This document shows positions 42,521 to 50,583 of a stretch of 64,000 bases of DNA, piece after piece. Under the pieces are notes generated by a model that saw nothing but the letters and a program-made list of their open reading frames with translations, ran no database searches and had not been told where the DNA came from. Source of the stretch: Mediterraneibacter glycyrrhizinilyticus (GTDB lineage Bacteria > Bacillota > Clostridia > Lachnospirales > Lachnospiraceae); assembly GCF_015560805.1 (NCBI RefSeq), contig NZ_JADMSO010000001.1, positions 124,001 to 188,000 on the forward strand, read 5' to 3'. Made by a program: the position numbers and the translations under genes. Position 1 is the stretch's first letter. Each line of letters starts with the position of its first letter.

Positions 42521-42688
42521 TGACAACAGTTCAGTCATAGGGCTGAACGAGAGAGAAAATCATGCTTGCATGATTTTTCGAGCAGGATGACCTATGAGTT
42601 GAGCGCCCGCTTATGAGTAAAACGGCGGCGAGAGCCGCAAGAAGCACGGAGTGCGGTTTTACGAATGGCGCGGACTGAACTGTTGACA
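42521..42688. repeat. 168-bp structured palindromic element
   Basis: The ends are CAACAGTTCAGTC (42524-42536) and GACTGAACTGTTG (42673-42685). Nested inside are CATAGG/CCTATG, a perfect stem AAAATCATGC/GCATGATTTT at 42556-42577, and GTAAAAC/GTTTTAC enclosing CGGC/GCCG and CAC/GTG stems. It looks like a miniature mobile element or structured RNA and lies directly upstream of the retron promoter. It is unrelated to the GCGTCnGTGTACAA family. Confidence 0.7.
42556..42578 (+). terminator. Terminator after GH79 copy 2
   Basis: AAAATCATGC and GCATGATTTT around TT, then TT; embedded in the 168-bp element. Confidence 0.65.
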
Positions 42689-42740
42689 ATTTCTACGCTT
42701 ATAATTTATGTATATAAGACTGTCAAAATCACGGCGGCTG

Positions 42741-42749
42741 TGCTATGAT
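42741..42749 (+). promoter_or_regulatory. Extended -10 promoter of the retron RNA
   Basis: TGCTATGAT is an extended -10 (TGnTATGAT). CTGTCA 18 bases upstream is a weak -35. The expected start, seven bases after the -10, is 42756, exactly the first base of the a1 repeat. Confidence 0.65.
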
Positions 42750-42755
42750 GAAATG

Positions 42756-42977
42756 ACAGGGACAATAGCATATCCATTGATTTTTGCGGCGGCTCTGTAA
42801 GGAGCCGCCGTAAGTATTTTGTGGGCGGGCGGCGAGACGCCGCCCGGAACTTCTAACCGAATGCAGGAAACTGACGCCGTTTCCGAGGCACTACTGCACA
42901 CTGCGTGTGCTGGATCGGCTTGCGCCTATGGTGCATCGGAACCGGCTTACAGAATCTCCTTATTGTATTGTCCCTGT
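42756..42977 (+). ncRNA. Predicted retron msr-msd RNA
   Basis: ACAGGGACAATA at 42756-42767 (a1) is the exact inverse of TATTGTCCCTGT at 42966-42977 (a2). The G at 42768 directly after a1 is the candidate branching guanosine (context ATA-G-CA, compare TTA-G-CG in retron Ec86). The msr part has two tight hairpins: CGGCGGCTC/GAGCCGCCG (42787-42810) and CGGGCGGCG/CGCCGCCCG (42826-42846). The msd part is a long imperfect stem, GCCGTTTCCGAGGCAC (42876-42891) against GTGCATCGGAACCGGC (42931-42946), tipped by GCACAC/GTGTGC. Order, ends and position before the RT gene all match retrons. The RT gene begins 178 bases downstream. Confidence 0.8.
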
Positions 42978-43027
42978 GATAAGATGATTTCACGAGGAAG
43001 TGTTATTGGAAAAACTTTTGAAATATT

Positions 43028-43088
43028 TTTTATACCCAAAGCGAACACTTTCAATACTGGTTTAAAAGTGTTCGCTTTGGGTATAAAA
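43028..43088 (+). other. 24-bp perfect hairpin between msr-msd and RT gene
   Basis: TTTTATACCCAAAGCGAACA and the following bases to 43051 pair without mismatch with 43065-43088 around a 13-base loop. No U-tract follows on either strand, so it is not a standard terminator. It could be an RNA-processing or attenuation site, or part of the retron RNA. Confidence 0.6.
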
Positions 43089-43154
43089 TGGTTTTGAAAC
43101 AGCCAGGAGGCAATCGGAAAGTGCTGTTCTCAAGGCAAGTGTGGAGGTGTGCGT

Positions 43155-44348
43155 TTGGCAGGGCAGGATTTTTGGAAATATTGTACAACGGAAGAAATCG
43201 GGAGAACCCTGCGCACGTTTGATCTTCTCAAGGGACTGGATGTGCCGGAGGAAGCATATCTTCCGTGTCTGTATACAGTAAGTAATCAGATCGAGACGCA
43301 TTATCATCCGGTGGTGATTTCGAAGAAAAGCGGCGGCAGGAGAAAATTACTCGTGCCGGATGCGCTTCTTAGGACGATCCAACGGAATCTTCTGCATCAT
43401 GTGTTGGAAGAATTTCAGATTTCGGAATTCGCCTGTGCATATAAAAAAGGAACCTCGATCGTGGATAATGCACGTCCGCATGTCGGAGCAAAGTTGGTAT
43501 TAAAACTGGATATTCAGGATTTTTTCGATCAGATCACATGGATTCTGGTCTATCAAAATGCATTTCCGGGAACACATTTTCCTCCGGCGATCCGGAAAAT
43601 GCTGACAGAGTTCTGTTGTGTGAGAGACCGGCTTCCGCAGGGTGCGCCGACTTCCCCGACCGTGTCCAATCTGGTCATGCGCCCGTTTGATGTGCATATG
43701 GGGGAATGGTGCAGAGAACGGGAGATACGATATACAAGATACTGTGATGATCTGACTTTCTCCGGAGCGTTTGCGCCGGAAGAAGTGATCCGAAAAGTCA
43801 GAGGATTTCTGCAAGTATATGGATTTGAACTGAATCGAAAGAAGACGCGCGTGCTTGGCAGAGGGAACGCGCAGAGTGTGACCGGGATCGTTGTCAACGA
43901 AAAAGCGCAGGTGAGCCGCGCGTATCGGAGAAAACTGCGGCAGGAAGTGTATTTGTTCGACCGTTACGGAATAAAAACGGAGGAAGGACCGAAGAATGAC
44001 GAAAAAGAGCGGATGCGTCTGCTTGGCAAGATGCGGTATGTGCTTTCGGTAAATCCGGAAGATGTGTGGTTTGGAAACATGTATAAAAAATGGAAAGTCG
44101 GGGCAGACTCTCGGAAGAGAACAGAGGAAATGCAAAGCATTTCCGAAGAAGGAGGAGTTGCAATGAAAGCAAGAGTGAACGAAGGCTGTATTTCCTGCGG
44201 AGCCTGTGTGGCAACCTGCCCGGAGGTGTTCCGATTTGATGAGAATGACCTCGCCGTTGCTTATGCCGATGTGACAGACGAGACGGAAGCACAGGCAAAA
44301 GAAGCCAGAGATGGCTGTCCGGTGGATGTGATCGATCTGGAAGCGTAG
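43155..44348 (+). CDS. Retron reverse transcriptase continuing in frame into a ferredoxin
   Basis: A 397-residue frame. Residues 1 to about 320 are a retron RT: GGRRKLLVPDALLRTIQRNLL (RT1 region), the retron-specific N-A-x-x-H at 105-109 (DNARPHVG), LKLDIQDFFDQI (catalytic Asp), LPQGAPTSPTVSNL (RT4), the active site YCDD at 196-199 (usually YADD) and the retron-specific VTG at 242-244. After a linker the frame enters a complete [4Fe-4S] ferredoxin from Met337. No stop separates them. TTG 43155, seven bases after GGAGG, is the best start; GTG 43149 is too close. The predicted template RNA lies upstream. Confidence 0.85.
   Translation: MAGQDFWKYCTTEEIGRTLRTFDLLKGLDVPEEAYLPCLYTVSNQIETHYHPVVISKKSGGRRKLLVPDALLRTIQRNLLHHVLEEFQISEFACAYKKGTSIVDNARPHVGAKLVLKLDIQDFFDQITWILVYQNAFPGTHFPPAIRKMLTEFCCVRDRLPQGAPTSPTVSNLVMRPFDVHMGEWCREREIRYTRYCDDLTFSGAFAPEEVIRKVRGFLQVYGFELNRKKTRVLGRGNAQSVTGIVVNEKAQVSRAYRRKLRQEVYLFDRYGIKTEEGPKNDEKERMRLLGKMRYVLSVNPEDVWFGNMYKKWKVGADSRKRTEEMQSISEEGGVAMKARVNEGCISCGACVATCPEVFRFDENDLAVAYADVTDETEAQAKEARDGCPVDVIDLEA
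44163..44348 (+). CDS. Ferredoxin, probably also translated from an internal start
   Basis: A 61-residue ferredoxin: CISCGACVATCPEVF (CX2CX2CX3CP) holds three ligands and the Pro, and DGCPVDVIDLE supplies the fourth Cys, as in single-cluster clostridial [4Fe-4S] ferredoxins. An excellent RBS (AAGGAGG, seven bases before ATG 44163) lies inside the RT frame. A free ferredoxin, an RT-ferredoxin fusion, or both could be made. No stop codon occurs between the RT core and this domain. It is listed separately because the internal start is too good to ignore. Confidence 0.7.
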   Translation: MKARVNEGCISCGACVATCPEVFRFDENDLAVAYADVTDETEAQAKEARDGCPVDVIDLEA

Positions 44349-44427
44349 GGGATTTTCAAACTGGGTTTTGCCGTCCGGGAAGAGGGAAGCGATGGCAGAA
44401 TCCGGTTTGATTTGAGGAGGTTTTGTG

Positions 44428-44892
44428 ATGAGTGAGCAAAAAGGACGGGAAACTGCGAGAGACAACGATTTATTTTTTACATGCAGTTTGATCGATTATA
44501 TTGCGAGGAAAACAAAGAATAAAAGAGCAGACGTTGTAAACACATTGGGGGTAGAGCGGATCAGAAAAATTTATGATCTGGCGGACGTATATCACTGTGA
44601 TAGTATAGAACGTGTCAGTGATGATTTCATTTGCGAGTCTGGAATGAAAGACGGCACATTTGACAACGTGAAAATGTGTGGATATGCGATACCATCTCAT
44701 TGGGATATTGGGAAAGTGTATAAACGGCTGATAAAAAGTGTATCCGAATATGAAAAGATCGATGTGATCGATGCGCTGATGAAGATTTATAATTCTTTTA
44801 TCAGTGAAAAAATCGATGATTATAACAGTAGTATGTATTATGAAAATCCGTCATATTTGCTGGAATGTTATCTGGAAAACAAGGTTCTTTGA
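44428..44892 (+). CDS. Conserved accessory protein of unknown function, toxin-antitoxin-associated type
   Basis: A 154-residue soluble protein with FTCSLIDYIARKTKNKRADVVNTLGVERIRKIYDLADVYHCDSIERVSDDFI, then AIPSHWDIGKVYKRLI, and a Tyr/Asn-rich ending (IDDYNSSMYYENPSYLLECYLENKVL). From memory, similar proteins occur beside DUF3990 (ADP-ribosyltransferase-like) and DUF3791 genes in Firmicutes, as one part of a probable toxin-antitoxin unit. Neither partner is present here, so it is an orphan. AGGAGG lies seven bases before ATG 44428. It follows the RT-ferredoxin gene by 79 bases on the same strand and could be a retron accessory; that is speculative. Confidence 0.5.
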   Translation: MSEQKGRETARDNDLFFTCSLIDYIARKTKNKRADVVNTLGVERIRKIYDLADVYHCDSIERVSDDFICESGMKDGTFDNVKMCGYAIPSHWDIGKVYKRLIKSVSEYEKIDVIDALMKIYNSFISEKIDDYNSSMYYENPSYLLECYLENKVL

Positions 44893-44996
44893 TGAGGCGT
44901 TGGGGGCGGGCGCGGAAATTTATAGGTTGAAAGCAGGGAGAATATGACTTTAGAGAATAAACTTAATTTATAGAATATCGCTTGTATTTATGGCAT

Positions 44997-45041
44997 AAGA
45001 GAGGGGTATCGGTTAATGAATCGACGACCTCTTTTCTTTTT
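44997..45041 (+). terminator. Terminator after the accessory gene
   Basis: AAGAGAGG pairs imperfectly with CCTCTTTT around an inner ATCGGTT/AATCGAC stem, followed by CTTTTT. Confidence 0.55.
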
Positions 45042-45066
45042 GCTGTCATATATTAAACTAATTATA

Positions 45067-45094
45067 AAATTACTAAGTTTAGAATTAGTAATTT
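45067..45094. promoter_or_regulatory. AT-rich palindrome, possible operator
   Basis: AAATTACTAA and TTAGTAATTT are perfect 10-bp arms with an 8-base spacer; a further TTAGTAAATT half-site follows at 45100. It stands before the gene remnant at 45139 and may be its former operator. Confidence 0.4.
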
Positions 45095-45138
45095 ATAAAT
45101 TAGTAAATTAAAATTAGAGACAGAGAGGGAGTCAAAGC

Positions 45139-45331
45139 ATGCTATGGCAATTGTGGGAAGAATTTACTCCGGAAGAGCAGGCAGTATCTGTATCGTTCGG
45201 AAATCTACCGGACGCTTCCGTTCTTATTTGGAAAGCTAGGGAGATTGTGGGGAACCAATCCGAAAGAGAAACGAGAGGAAGCAGCACAGCAGTACGGGAT
45301 TCGGATCGTGGCGTTTGAGGAAATGGTATAA
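45139..45331 (+). pseudogene. Gene remnant, possibly of a DUF234-type ATPase
   Basis: ATG 45139 has GGGAG upstream but the frame changes after about 25 codons. The second frame reads LPFLFGKLGRLWGTNPKEKREEAAQQYGIRIVAFEEMV and stops at 45329-45331. LGRxWGTNPKxKxxxE recalls the C-terminal region of archaeal-type ATPases (DUF234), and I-R-I-V-A-F-E-E-M resembles their usual end, with the middle deleted. The first frame is unassigned. It is a broken gene at best. The remaining 44893-45138 holds only the terminator and palindrome. Confidence 0.35.
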
Positions 45332-45341
45332 AAAGGTGATT

Positions 45342-46217
45342 TCATTTCAATTCTTCAAAAATCTCCTCATATTCTTTTGAAAAAATACTATTTTTATTCC
45401 AAAGAAATGTGAAATCATGTTTTACCATAAAATCGGAAAGCGGAATCTGCCGCAGCACACCGGATCGGATCTCTTCTTCCACTGCGGCTTTATAAAGAAA
45501 TGCAATGCCGCAGTCGTGGCGCAGGAGAGAAACGATCGTATGGATATTTTCCACTTCAATAATATGGGCAAAATCCCGGATCGACATATTTTTCAGCGCC
45601 AGTGTTTTTGCGAGGACGGCGCGGGTACCGGAGCCGGGTTCGCGCACGAGGAGCCGTTCGCTTGTCAGATCGGAAAGTGTGCGAACCGACTTTGTAAAAT
45701 GATGGTTGCCGGAAGCGACGGCAATATATTCTTCGGTACGATATACCCGGGTTTCATACATTTCCTTCTGAAAATATCCCTCCACGATCGCGAAATCGAT
45801 CGTTCCCTCATGGAGAGCGGAAAGCAGGGTTTGCGTATTTCCATAGCGGATATGAAAATCCGTATCCGGATGCAGCTTCACAAATTTTGAAAGTGCAGGA
45901 ACGATGGCATATTCGCCGATCGTCATTGTGACGCCGAAGGTCAGAACTTTTTTGGCGGAAAGACTTTCTTTCATCCGTTCTTCGATCGTTGTCTCATCAT
46001 TTCTCATAGTCTCAAGCGCTGAACGCAGGATTTCTCCTGCCGGGGTCAGCGTCAGCTTTTTATTTTCCCTCAGAAATAAAGGTGCATGATAACGGTTTTC
46101 CAAATATTTGATATGTTGGGAAACCGCCGGCTGGGTAAGGTTCAGCGCATCTGCCGCGTGTGTGAAATTCATATATTTGCAGACGGCAAGAAACGTTTCG
46201 GCACGAAAATCTAACAT
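45342..46217 (-). CDS. LysR-family transcriptional regulator
   Basis: A 291-residue LysR protein. The wHTH is at residues 3-60 (FRAETFLAVCKYMNFTHAADALNLTQPAVSQHIKYLENRYHAPLFLR), followed by the two-lobed effector domain (LTFGVTMTIGEYAIVPALSKF, LLVREPGSGTRAVLAKTL). It resembles the CysL group. ATG 46217 has GGAGG eight bases upstream; GTG 46226 is an alternative. It is divergent from the reductase/YeiH operon, a common place for a sulfur-responsive activator. Confidence 0.88.
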   Translation of the reverse strand: MLDFRAETFLAVCKYMNFTHAADALNLTQPAVSQHIKYLENRYHAPLFLRENKKLTLTPAGEILRSALETMRNDETTIEERMKESLSAKKVLTFGVTMTIGEYAIVPALSKFVKLHPDTDFHIRYGNTQTLLSALHEGTIDFAIVEGYFQKEMYETRVYRTEEYIAVASGNHHFTKSVRTLSDLTSERLLVREPGSGTRAVLAKTLALKNMSIRDFAHIIEVENIHTIVSLLRHDCGIAFLYKAAVEEEIRSGVLRQIPLSDFMVKHDFTFLWNKNSIFSKEYEEIFEELK

Positions 46218-46384
46218 AGTGGTCACCTCCGGTTTGTTTTGGTTTTATCATAACAAATATTTATGATTCTATCAATTATTATAATTTTACAAAATGATAA
46301 ACCTGGATTATAGTAAAGAAGAACAAGAGAAAATGAATGATAGGAAGCGTAAGCGGAAGTCAGATCAGGCAGGAGGAGAAGAAT

Positions 46385-47290
46385 ATGTATGATATCGTAA
46401 TTATCGGGGCAGGTCCGGCAGGAGTCAGCGCGGCAGTTTATGCGGCGAGCAGAGGGAAAAATACACTTGTGATCGAGAAAAACAGAGTGGGCGGTTTGAT
46501 CGGAAAGGTATCGACTGTGACGCATTATGCGGCGGTCATGGAAGCGGAAACCGGAGAGACATTTGCCGCACGGCTGAACCGCCAATTGGAGAATACCGGT
46601 GTGGATATCATGTATGCGGAAGTGAAAGGGGTAGAACTACAAGGGGAGATCAAACTCATTTATACCGACTGTGGGCTGGTGCAGGGGAAGAAAGTGATCC
46701 TTGCAAATGGAACGTCGCCGCGCCGTCTCGGTATTCCGGGAGAAACGGAATTGACAGGAAAAGGAATGGCGATGAATGCGGCACGGGATAAAGATGCATA
46801 TCAGGGACGCCATGTTTATGTGGTGGGCGGCGCTGACGGTGCGGTGAAAGAAGCATTGTATCTGGCAAAATACGCTTCTAAAGTGACGATCATACATTTT
46901 GAAGAAAAATTAGGCTGTATTGCGGAATTTCAGGAGAAAGTCAGCCGGATGCCTAACATAGAACTTCGGCTGAGATCGAGACTCCATGCAGTTTACGGAG
47001 TGGATCAAGTGGAATCACTGGAGATTTCGGATGAAAAGACAGGCGCGATCGAAATGATCGAGGATCCAGGATGCGGCATTTTTGTTTATGCAGGAACAGT
47101 TCCAAATACAGAACTGTATCAGGCGCTGGAATTGCAGGATGGATTTATACCGGCGGACGAACATATGGAAACGAAAATCAGGGGTGTCTATGCGGCGGGA
47201 GACATCCGGGTGAAAGAAGTACGTCAGGTGGCGACCGCGGTCGCGGACGGAACAATCGCTGCAGTCCATGCGGCACAGCAGATAAAATAG
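46385..47290 (+). CDS. Thioredoxin reductase-like FAD protein lacking the CxxC pair
   Basis: A 301-residue two-dinucleotide-fold oxidoreductase: [17 protein letters not shown] near the N-terminus (FAD), [18 protein letters not shown] (NAD(P)H) and [23 protein letters not shown] at the end. In true thioredoxin reductases a CAxC pair precedes the NADPH motif; here the same place reads [12 protein letters not shown], so the redox disulfide is absent. It therefore cannot reduce thioredoxin in the standard way. AGGAGG lies before ATG 46385. It is operonic with the YeiH sulfate exporter, suggesting a sulfur-related redox role (inference). Confidence 0.82.
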   Translation: MYDIVIIGAGPAGVSAAVYAASRGKNTLVIEKNRVGGLIGKVSTVTHYAAVMEAETGETFAARLNRQLENTGVDIMYAEVKGVELQGEIKLIYTDCGLVQGKKVILANGTSPRRLGIPGETELTGKGMAMNAARDKDAYQGRHVYVVGGADGAVKEALYLAKYASKVTIIHFEEKLGCIAEFQEKVSRMPNIELRLRSRLHAVYGVDQVESLEISDEKTGAIEMIEDPGCGIFVYAGTVPNTELYQALELQDGFIPADEHMETKIRGVYAAGDIRVKEVRQVATAVADGTIAAVHAAQQIK

Positions 47291-47383
47291 CAGATAAAGC
47301 AACAGATAAAACAGTGATGAAAATCAGCAGATCGATCGGTAAAACAATCAGTAAATCGATCAGAGGATAAAAGGAGAATGAGG

Positions 47384-48415
47384 ATGAAGTTTATCAAGGA
47401 AAATTGGAAAGGTATTTTATTATGTATCGGGCTGGCTGTGCCGGCTAGTTTGCTGGGCGGTCAGTTTCCGGTCATCGGAGGACCTGTGTTTGCGATCCTC
47501 GCGGGAATGATCCTGGCGCCGCTAGTGAAACGATATGAACCGTTTGGAGCCGGAATCAAATTTACGTCTAAAAAGATTTTGCAGTATGCGGTTGTGCTCT
47601 TGGGATTCGGGATGAATCTGGAAGTCGTGATGCAGACCGGAAAGCAGTCTCTTCCTATTATAATCTGTACGATCACAACTTCACTTGTGATCGCCTACAT
47701 TTTGCATCGGGCATTGGATATTCCGGGAAACATATCCACACTGGTCGGTGTGGGATCTTCGATCTGCGGCGGTTCGGCAATTGCGGCAACCGCTCCGGTC
47801 ATCGATGCGGATGAAGAAGAAGTGGCGCAGGCAATCTCAGTGATCTTTCTGTTTAATATTCTGGCGGCATTGACGTTTCCGGCGCTGGGAGCGGCGATCG
47901 GATTTTCTACGACTTCGGGAGAGGCGTTCGGGATTTTTGCGGGAACAGCGGTGAACGATACGTCGTCCGTGACCGCCGCTGCGTCGACATGGGACAGTAT
48001 TTACCATCTTGGAACACAGACGTTGGACAAGGCGGTGACGGTAAAACTGACAAGAACGCTGGCGATCATCCCGATCACACTTGTATTGGCAGTTCGGAGG
48101 GCGAGAAAAGCGGAGTCGGAAAACGGCGGGAAGATATCGCTGCGTCAGGTCTTTCCGTTCTTCATCCTGTTTTTTATCGGAGCAAGCGTGATCACAACGG
48201 TGGCAGTGGCTGCAGGCGTTCCGGCAGAAGTATTTCTTCCGATGAAAGATCTGTCCAAGTTCTTTATCGTGATGGCGATGGGAGCGATCGGTCTTCAGAC
48301 AGATGTAGTAAAACTGATCAAAAGCGGTGCGAAACCAATTTTGATGGGATTGTCCTGCTGGATCGGGATTACATTGGTGTCGTTGGGACTGCAGCATGTT
48401 ATGAATATCTGGTAA
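47384..48415 (+). CDS. YeiH-family putative sulfate exporter (UPF0324)
   Basis: A 343-residue membrane protein with about ten hydrophobic segments. Family marks are [29 protein letters not shown], the [30 protein letters not shown] block, [20 protein letters not shown] and the late [18 protein letters not shown]0324 proteins are proposed sulfate or sulfonate-derived anion exporters. ATG 47384 (eight bases after AAGGAG) is preferred to ATG 47378. The LysR gene upstream is the probable regulator. Confidence 0.88.
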   Translation: MKFIKENWKGILLCIGLAVPASLLGGQFPVIGGPVFAILAGMILAPLVKRYEPFGAGIKFTSKKILQYAVVLLGFGMNLEVVMQTGKQSLPIIICTITTSLVIAYILHRALDIPGNISTLVGVGSSICGGSAIAATAPVIDADEEEVAQAISVIFLFNILAALTFPALGAAIGFSTTSGEAFGIFAGTAVNDTSSVTAAASTWDSIYHLGTQTLDKAVTVKLTRTLAIIPITLVLAVRRARKAESENGGKISLRQVFPFFILFFIGASVITTVAVAAGVPAEVFLPMKDLSKFFIVMAMGAIGLQTDVVKLIKSGAKPILMGLSCWIGITLVSLGLQHVMNIW

Positions 48416-48457
48416 ATGATTTTTTGAGGGGATCAAGAGATTCGATGATCGTATAAA

Positions 48458-48487
48458 GAGGCACACGGAATTGACGTGTGTCTTTTT
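48458..48487 (+). terminator. Terminator after the YeiH gene
   Basis: AGGCACACG pairs with CGTGTGTCT around GAATTGA, followed by TTTTCTTTTTTT. Confidence 0.85.
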
Positions 48488-48500
48488 CTTTTTTTGACTC

Positions 48501-48530
48501 TTGCGTGAGACAAGGAAAGGGGGGTATAAT
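48501..48530 (+). promoter_or_regulatory. Putative deoB promoter
   Basis: TATAAT at 48525-48530 with TTGCGT 18 bases upstream, 57 bases before the deoB start. Confidence 0.5.
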
Positions 48531-48586
48531 GCAGAAAGAGACGCAAAAACAGAGGCGAAAAGAGACAGAAAAAGAGAGGAGCCGGA

Positions 48587-49777
48587 ATGAAAAAATATAA
48601 GAGAATATTTACGATCGTGATAGATTCTTTGGGCGCAGGAGCATTGCCGGACGCGGCTGAATACGGAGATGAGGGCGCGGATACACTGGGACATATTTCC
48701 GAGAACATGGAAGAATTTCATATACCGAATCTGCAGAAGCTGGGAATCGCCAATCTTCATCCGCTGAAACAGGTGGAGCCGATGGTGAGACCGCTTGGTT
48801 ATTACGCGAATCTGCGAGAGGCGAGTACCGGAAAAGATACGATGACCGGACATTGGGAGATGATGGGGCTTCATATCACAAAGCCGTTCAAGACATTTTC
48901 CGAGCACGGATTTCCGCCGGAACTGATCGAGGAATTGTCAAGGAGAACCGGACATGTGATCATCGGAAATAAGAGCGCAAGCGGGACAGAGATCTTAGAC
49001 GAACTTGCGGAGGAGGAGATCGCAACGGGACATATGATCGTCTATACATCGGCGGATTCTGTGCTGCAGATCTGTGGAAATGAGGAGACGTTCGGACTTG
49101 ACGAGTTATATCGATGCTGTGAGATCGCGCGGGAGATCACGCTGAAAGATGAATGGAAAGTCGGACGGGTGATCGCGCGTCCGTATGTGGGACGAAAAAA
49201 AGGTGAGTTCAAACGTACGAGCAACCGGCATGACTATGCGCTGAAACCGTATGGAAGAACTGCGTTGAATGCGCTGAAAGACGCGGGATATGATGTGATC
49301 TCCGTGGGAAAGATTTTTGATATCTTTGATGGGGAGGGCTTGACCGAGTCTAACAAATCCAAGAGTTCTGTGCATGGAATGGAGCAGACGATCGAGATCG
49401 CGGATCGGGAGTTTACCGGACTTTGTTTTACAAATCTGGTAGATTTTGACGCACTGTGGGGACATCGCCGGAATGTGGCAGGTTATGCTCATGAATTGGA
49501 GAAATTCGATGAAAAGCTAGGCATTCTGATGGAAAAACTGCGGGAAGACGATCTTCTGATCATCACAGCGGATCATGGCAATGACCCGACCCATATGGGA
49601 ACCGATCACACGAGAGAGCAAGTGCCGTTTTTGCTGTATTCTCCGTCGATGAAAGAATCCGGAAAACTGGAAGACGGAGAGACGTTTGCGAGAGTTGGAG
49701 CGACGATCGCGGACAATTTTGAGGTGGAAATGCCGGAGGGGACGATCGGAACATCTGTATTGGAAAATCTGCGGTAA
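48587..49777 (+). CDS. deoB: Phosphopentomutase
   Basis: A 396-residue alkaline-phosphatase-superfamily enzyme that interconverts ribose-1- and ribose-5-phosphate (and the deoxy forms) in nucleoside salvage. The N-terminal [32 protein letters not shown] has the metal-binding Asp, the catalytic Thr is in [16 protein letters not shown], and metal ligands recur in [13 protein letters not shown] and [18 protein letters not shown]. Length is normal for DeoB. The RBS GAGAGGAG precedes ATG 48587. It stands alone between a terminator and the DUF5058 unit. Confidence 0.96.
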   Translation: MKKYKRIFTIVIDSLGAGALPDAAEYGDEGADTLGHISENMEEFHIPNLQKLGIANLHPLKQVEPMVRPLGYYANLREASTGKDTMTGHWEMMGLHITKPFKTFSEHGFPPELIEELSRRTGHVIIGNKSASGTEILDELAEEEIATGHMIVYTSADSVLQICGNEETFGLDELYRCCEIAREITLKDEWKVGRVIARPYVGRKKGEFKRTSNRHDYALKPYGRTALNALKDAGYDVISVGKIFDIFDGEGLTESNKSKSSVHGMEQTIEIADREFTGLCFTNLVDFDALWGHRRNVAGYAHELEKFDEKLGILMEKLREDDLLIITADHGNDPTHMGTDHTREQVPFLLYSPSMKESGKLEDGETFARVGATIADNFEVEMPEGTIGTSVLENLR

Positions 49778-49848
49778 GGACGGCGTCCGTGTACATGGCG
49801 CTTACATTATATAAATACAAATGAGGGTAAAAATAGGAGAAGAGGGGC

Positions 49849-50571
49849 ATGAAGTTTCATCCAAATGCATCTATATTGTTTATTTTGGCGGGGGCGATCA
49901 TCGTGTTTGTGATCGCACAGTCATTGTTTTTCCTGATCCGCGCGTACCGGCGCGGAAAAGAGCTGGGGATCGATACGGCGCAGATGCGCCGCACAATGGT
50001 CTCCACGGCGATCTTTACGATCGCGCCGGCGGTTTCGATCCTGTTGGGCGTGATCACATTATCGAAGTTTCTTGGGCTGCCGCTTCCGTGGCTGCGTCTG
50101 AGCGTCATCGGCGCGATCACCTATGAGCTTCCGGCGGCGACGTCCACGGCGAATGCGCTTGGGATCTCCCTTTCGGAGACAATTACCGATCCGCAGGTGT
50201 ACACGGCGATCGCGTGGGTTATGACACTGGGGATCTTTCCGGGACTGTTGTGGGTTCCGCTGTTTATCAAGAAGATCCAGGGCGGTCTGATGAAGATCAA
50301 GAATAAGGACGGTAAGTGGGGCGACATCCTGATGACGGCGATGTTCCTCGGTATGATCTCCGCATTTTTAGGAATGGTGTTCTCTGATATCCGTTCCGGT
50401 CTGAAAGGATGGATCCCGATCTTTGTTTTATTGTTCTCCGCATTGTTGATGGGAATCTGCGGTATTTTGATCAAGAAATGCAACATGAAGTGGCTGGAAA
50501 ATTATGCATTGCCGATCAGTATGCTTGGAGCGATGGTATTTGCGGTAGTGATCACACCGATGATCGGATAG
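49849..50571 (+). CDS. DUF5058-family membrane protein
   Basis: A 240-residue protein with about six hydrophobic segments. A long first helix is followed by RAYRRGKELGIDTAQMRRTMVSTAIFTIAPAVSILLGVI, TYELPAATSTANALG and FLGMISAFLGMVFSDI. It resembles the DUF5058 family, thought to be one half of a small-solute transporter. The next gene encodes the complementary half 12 bases downstream and the third gene a metallopeptidase, so amino-acid or dipeptide transport is a fair guess. Confidence 0.75.
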   Translation: MKFHPNASILFILAGAIIVFVIAQSLFFLIRAYRRGKELGIDTAQMRRTMVSTAIFTIAPAVSILLGVITLSKFLGLPLPWLRLSVIGAITYELPAATSTANALGISLSETITDPQVYTAIAWVMTLGIFPGLLWVPLFIKKIQGGLMKIKNKDGKWGDILMTAMFLGMISAFLGMVFSDIRSGLKGWIPIFVLLFSALLMGICGILIKKCNMKWLENYALPISMLGAMVFAVVITPMIG

Positions 50572-50583
50572 GAGGCGAGGACA

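Noticed and set aside
42660-42712. TTGACA with TATAAT at 42700 as the retron promoter
   Set aside because: The spacer is only 11 bases; the extended -10 at 42741-42749 places the start exactly at a1 and fits better.
43028-43088. Perfect hairpin as the msd stem
   Set aside because: It lies outside the 12-bp a1/a2 pair and no equally good repeat pair encloses it together with an msr; kept as a separate observation.
42819-43097. 92-codon plus-strand frame inside the retron region
   Set aside because: It lies across the predicted msr-msd RNA and the 24-bp hairpin; no RBS and no similarity that I can see.
43500-44465. 321-codon minus-strand open frame
   Set aside because: Antisense to the RT-ferredoxin gene; the RT motifs on the plus strand are unambiguous.
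47837-48907. 356-codon minus-strand open frame
   Set aside because: Antisense to the YeiH and deoB genes and across their terminator; no domain recognisable.
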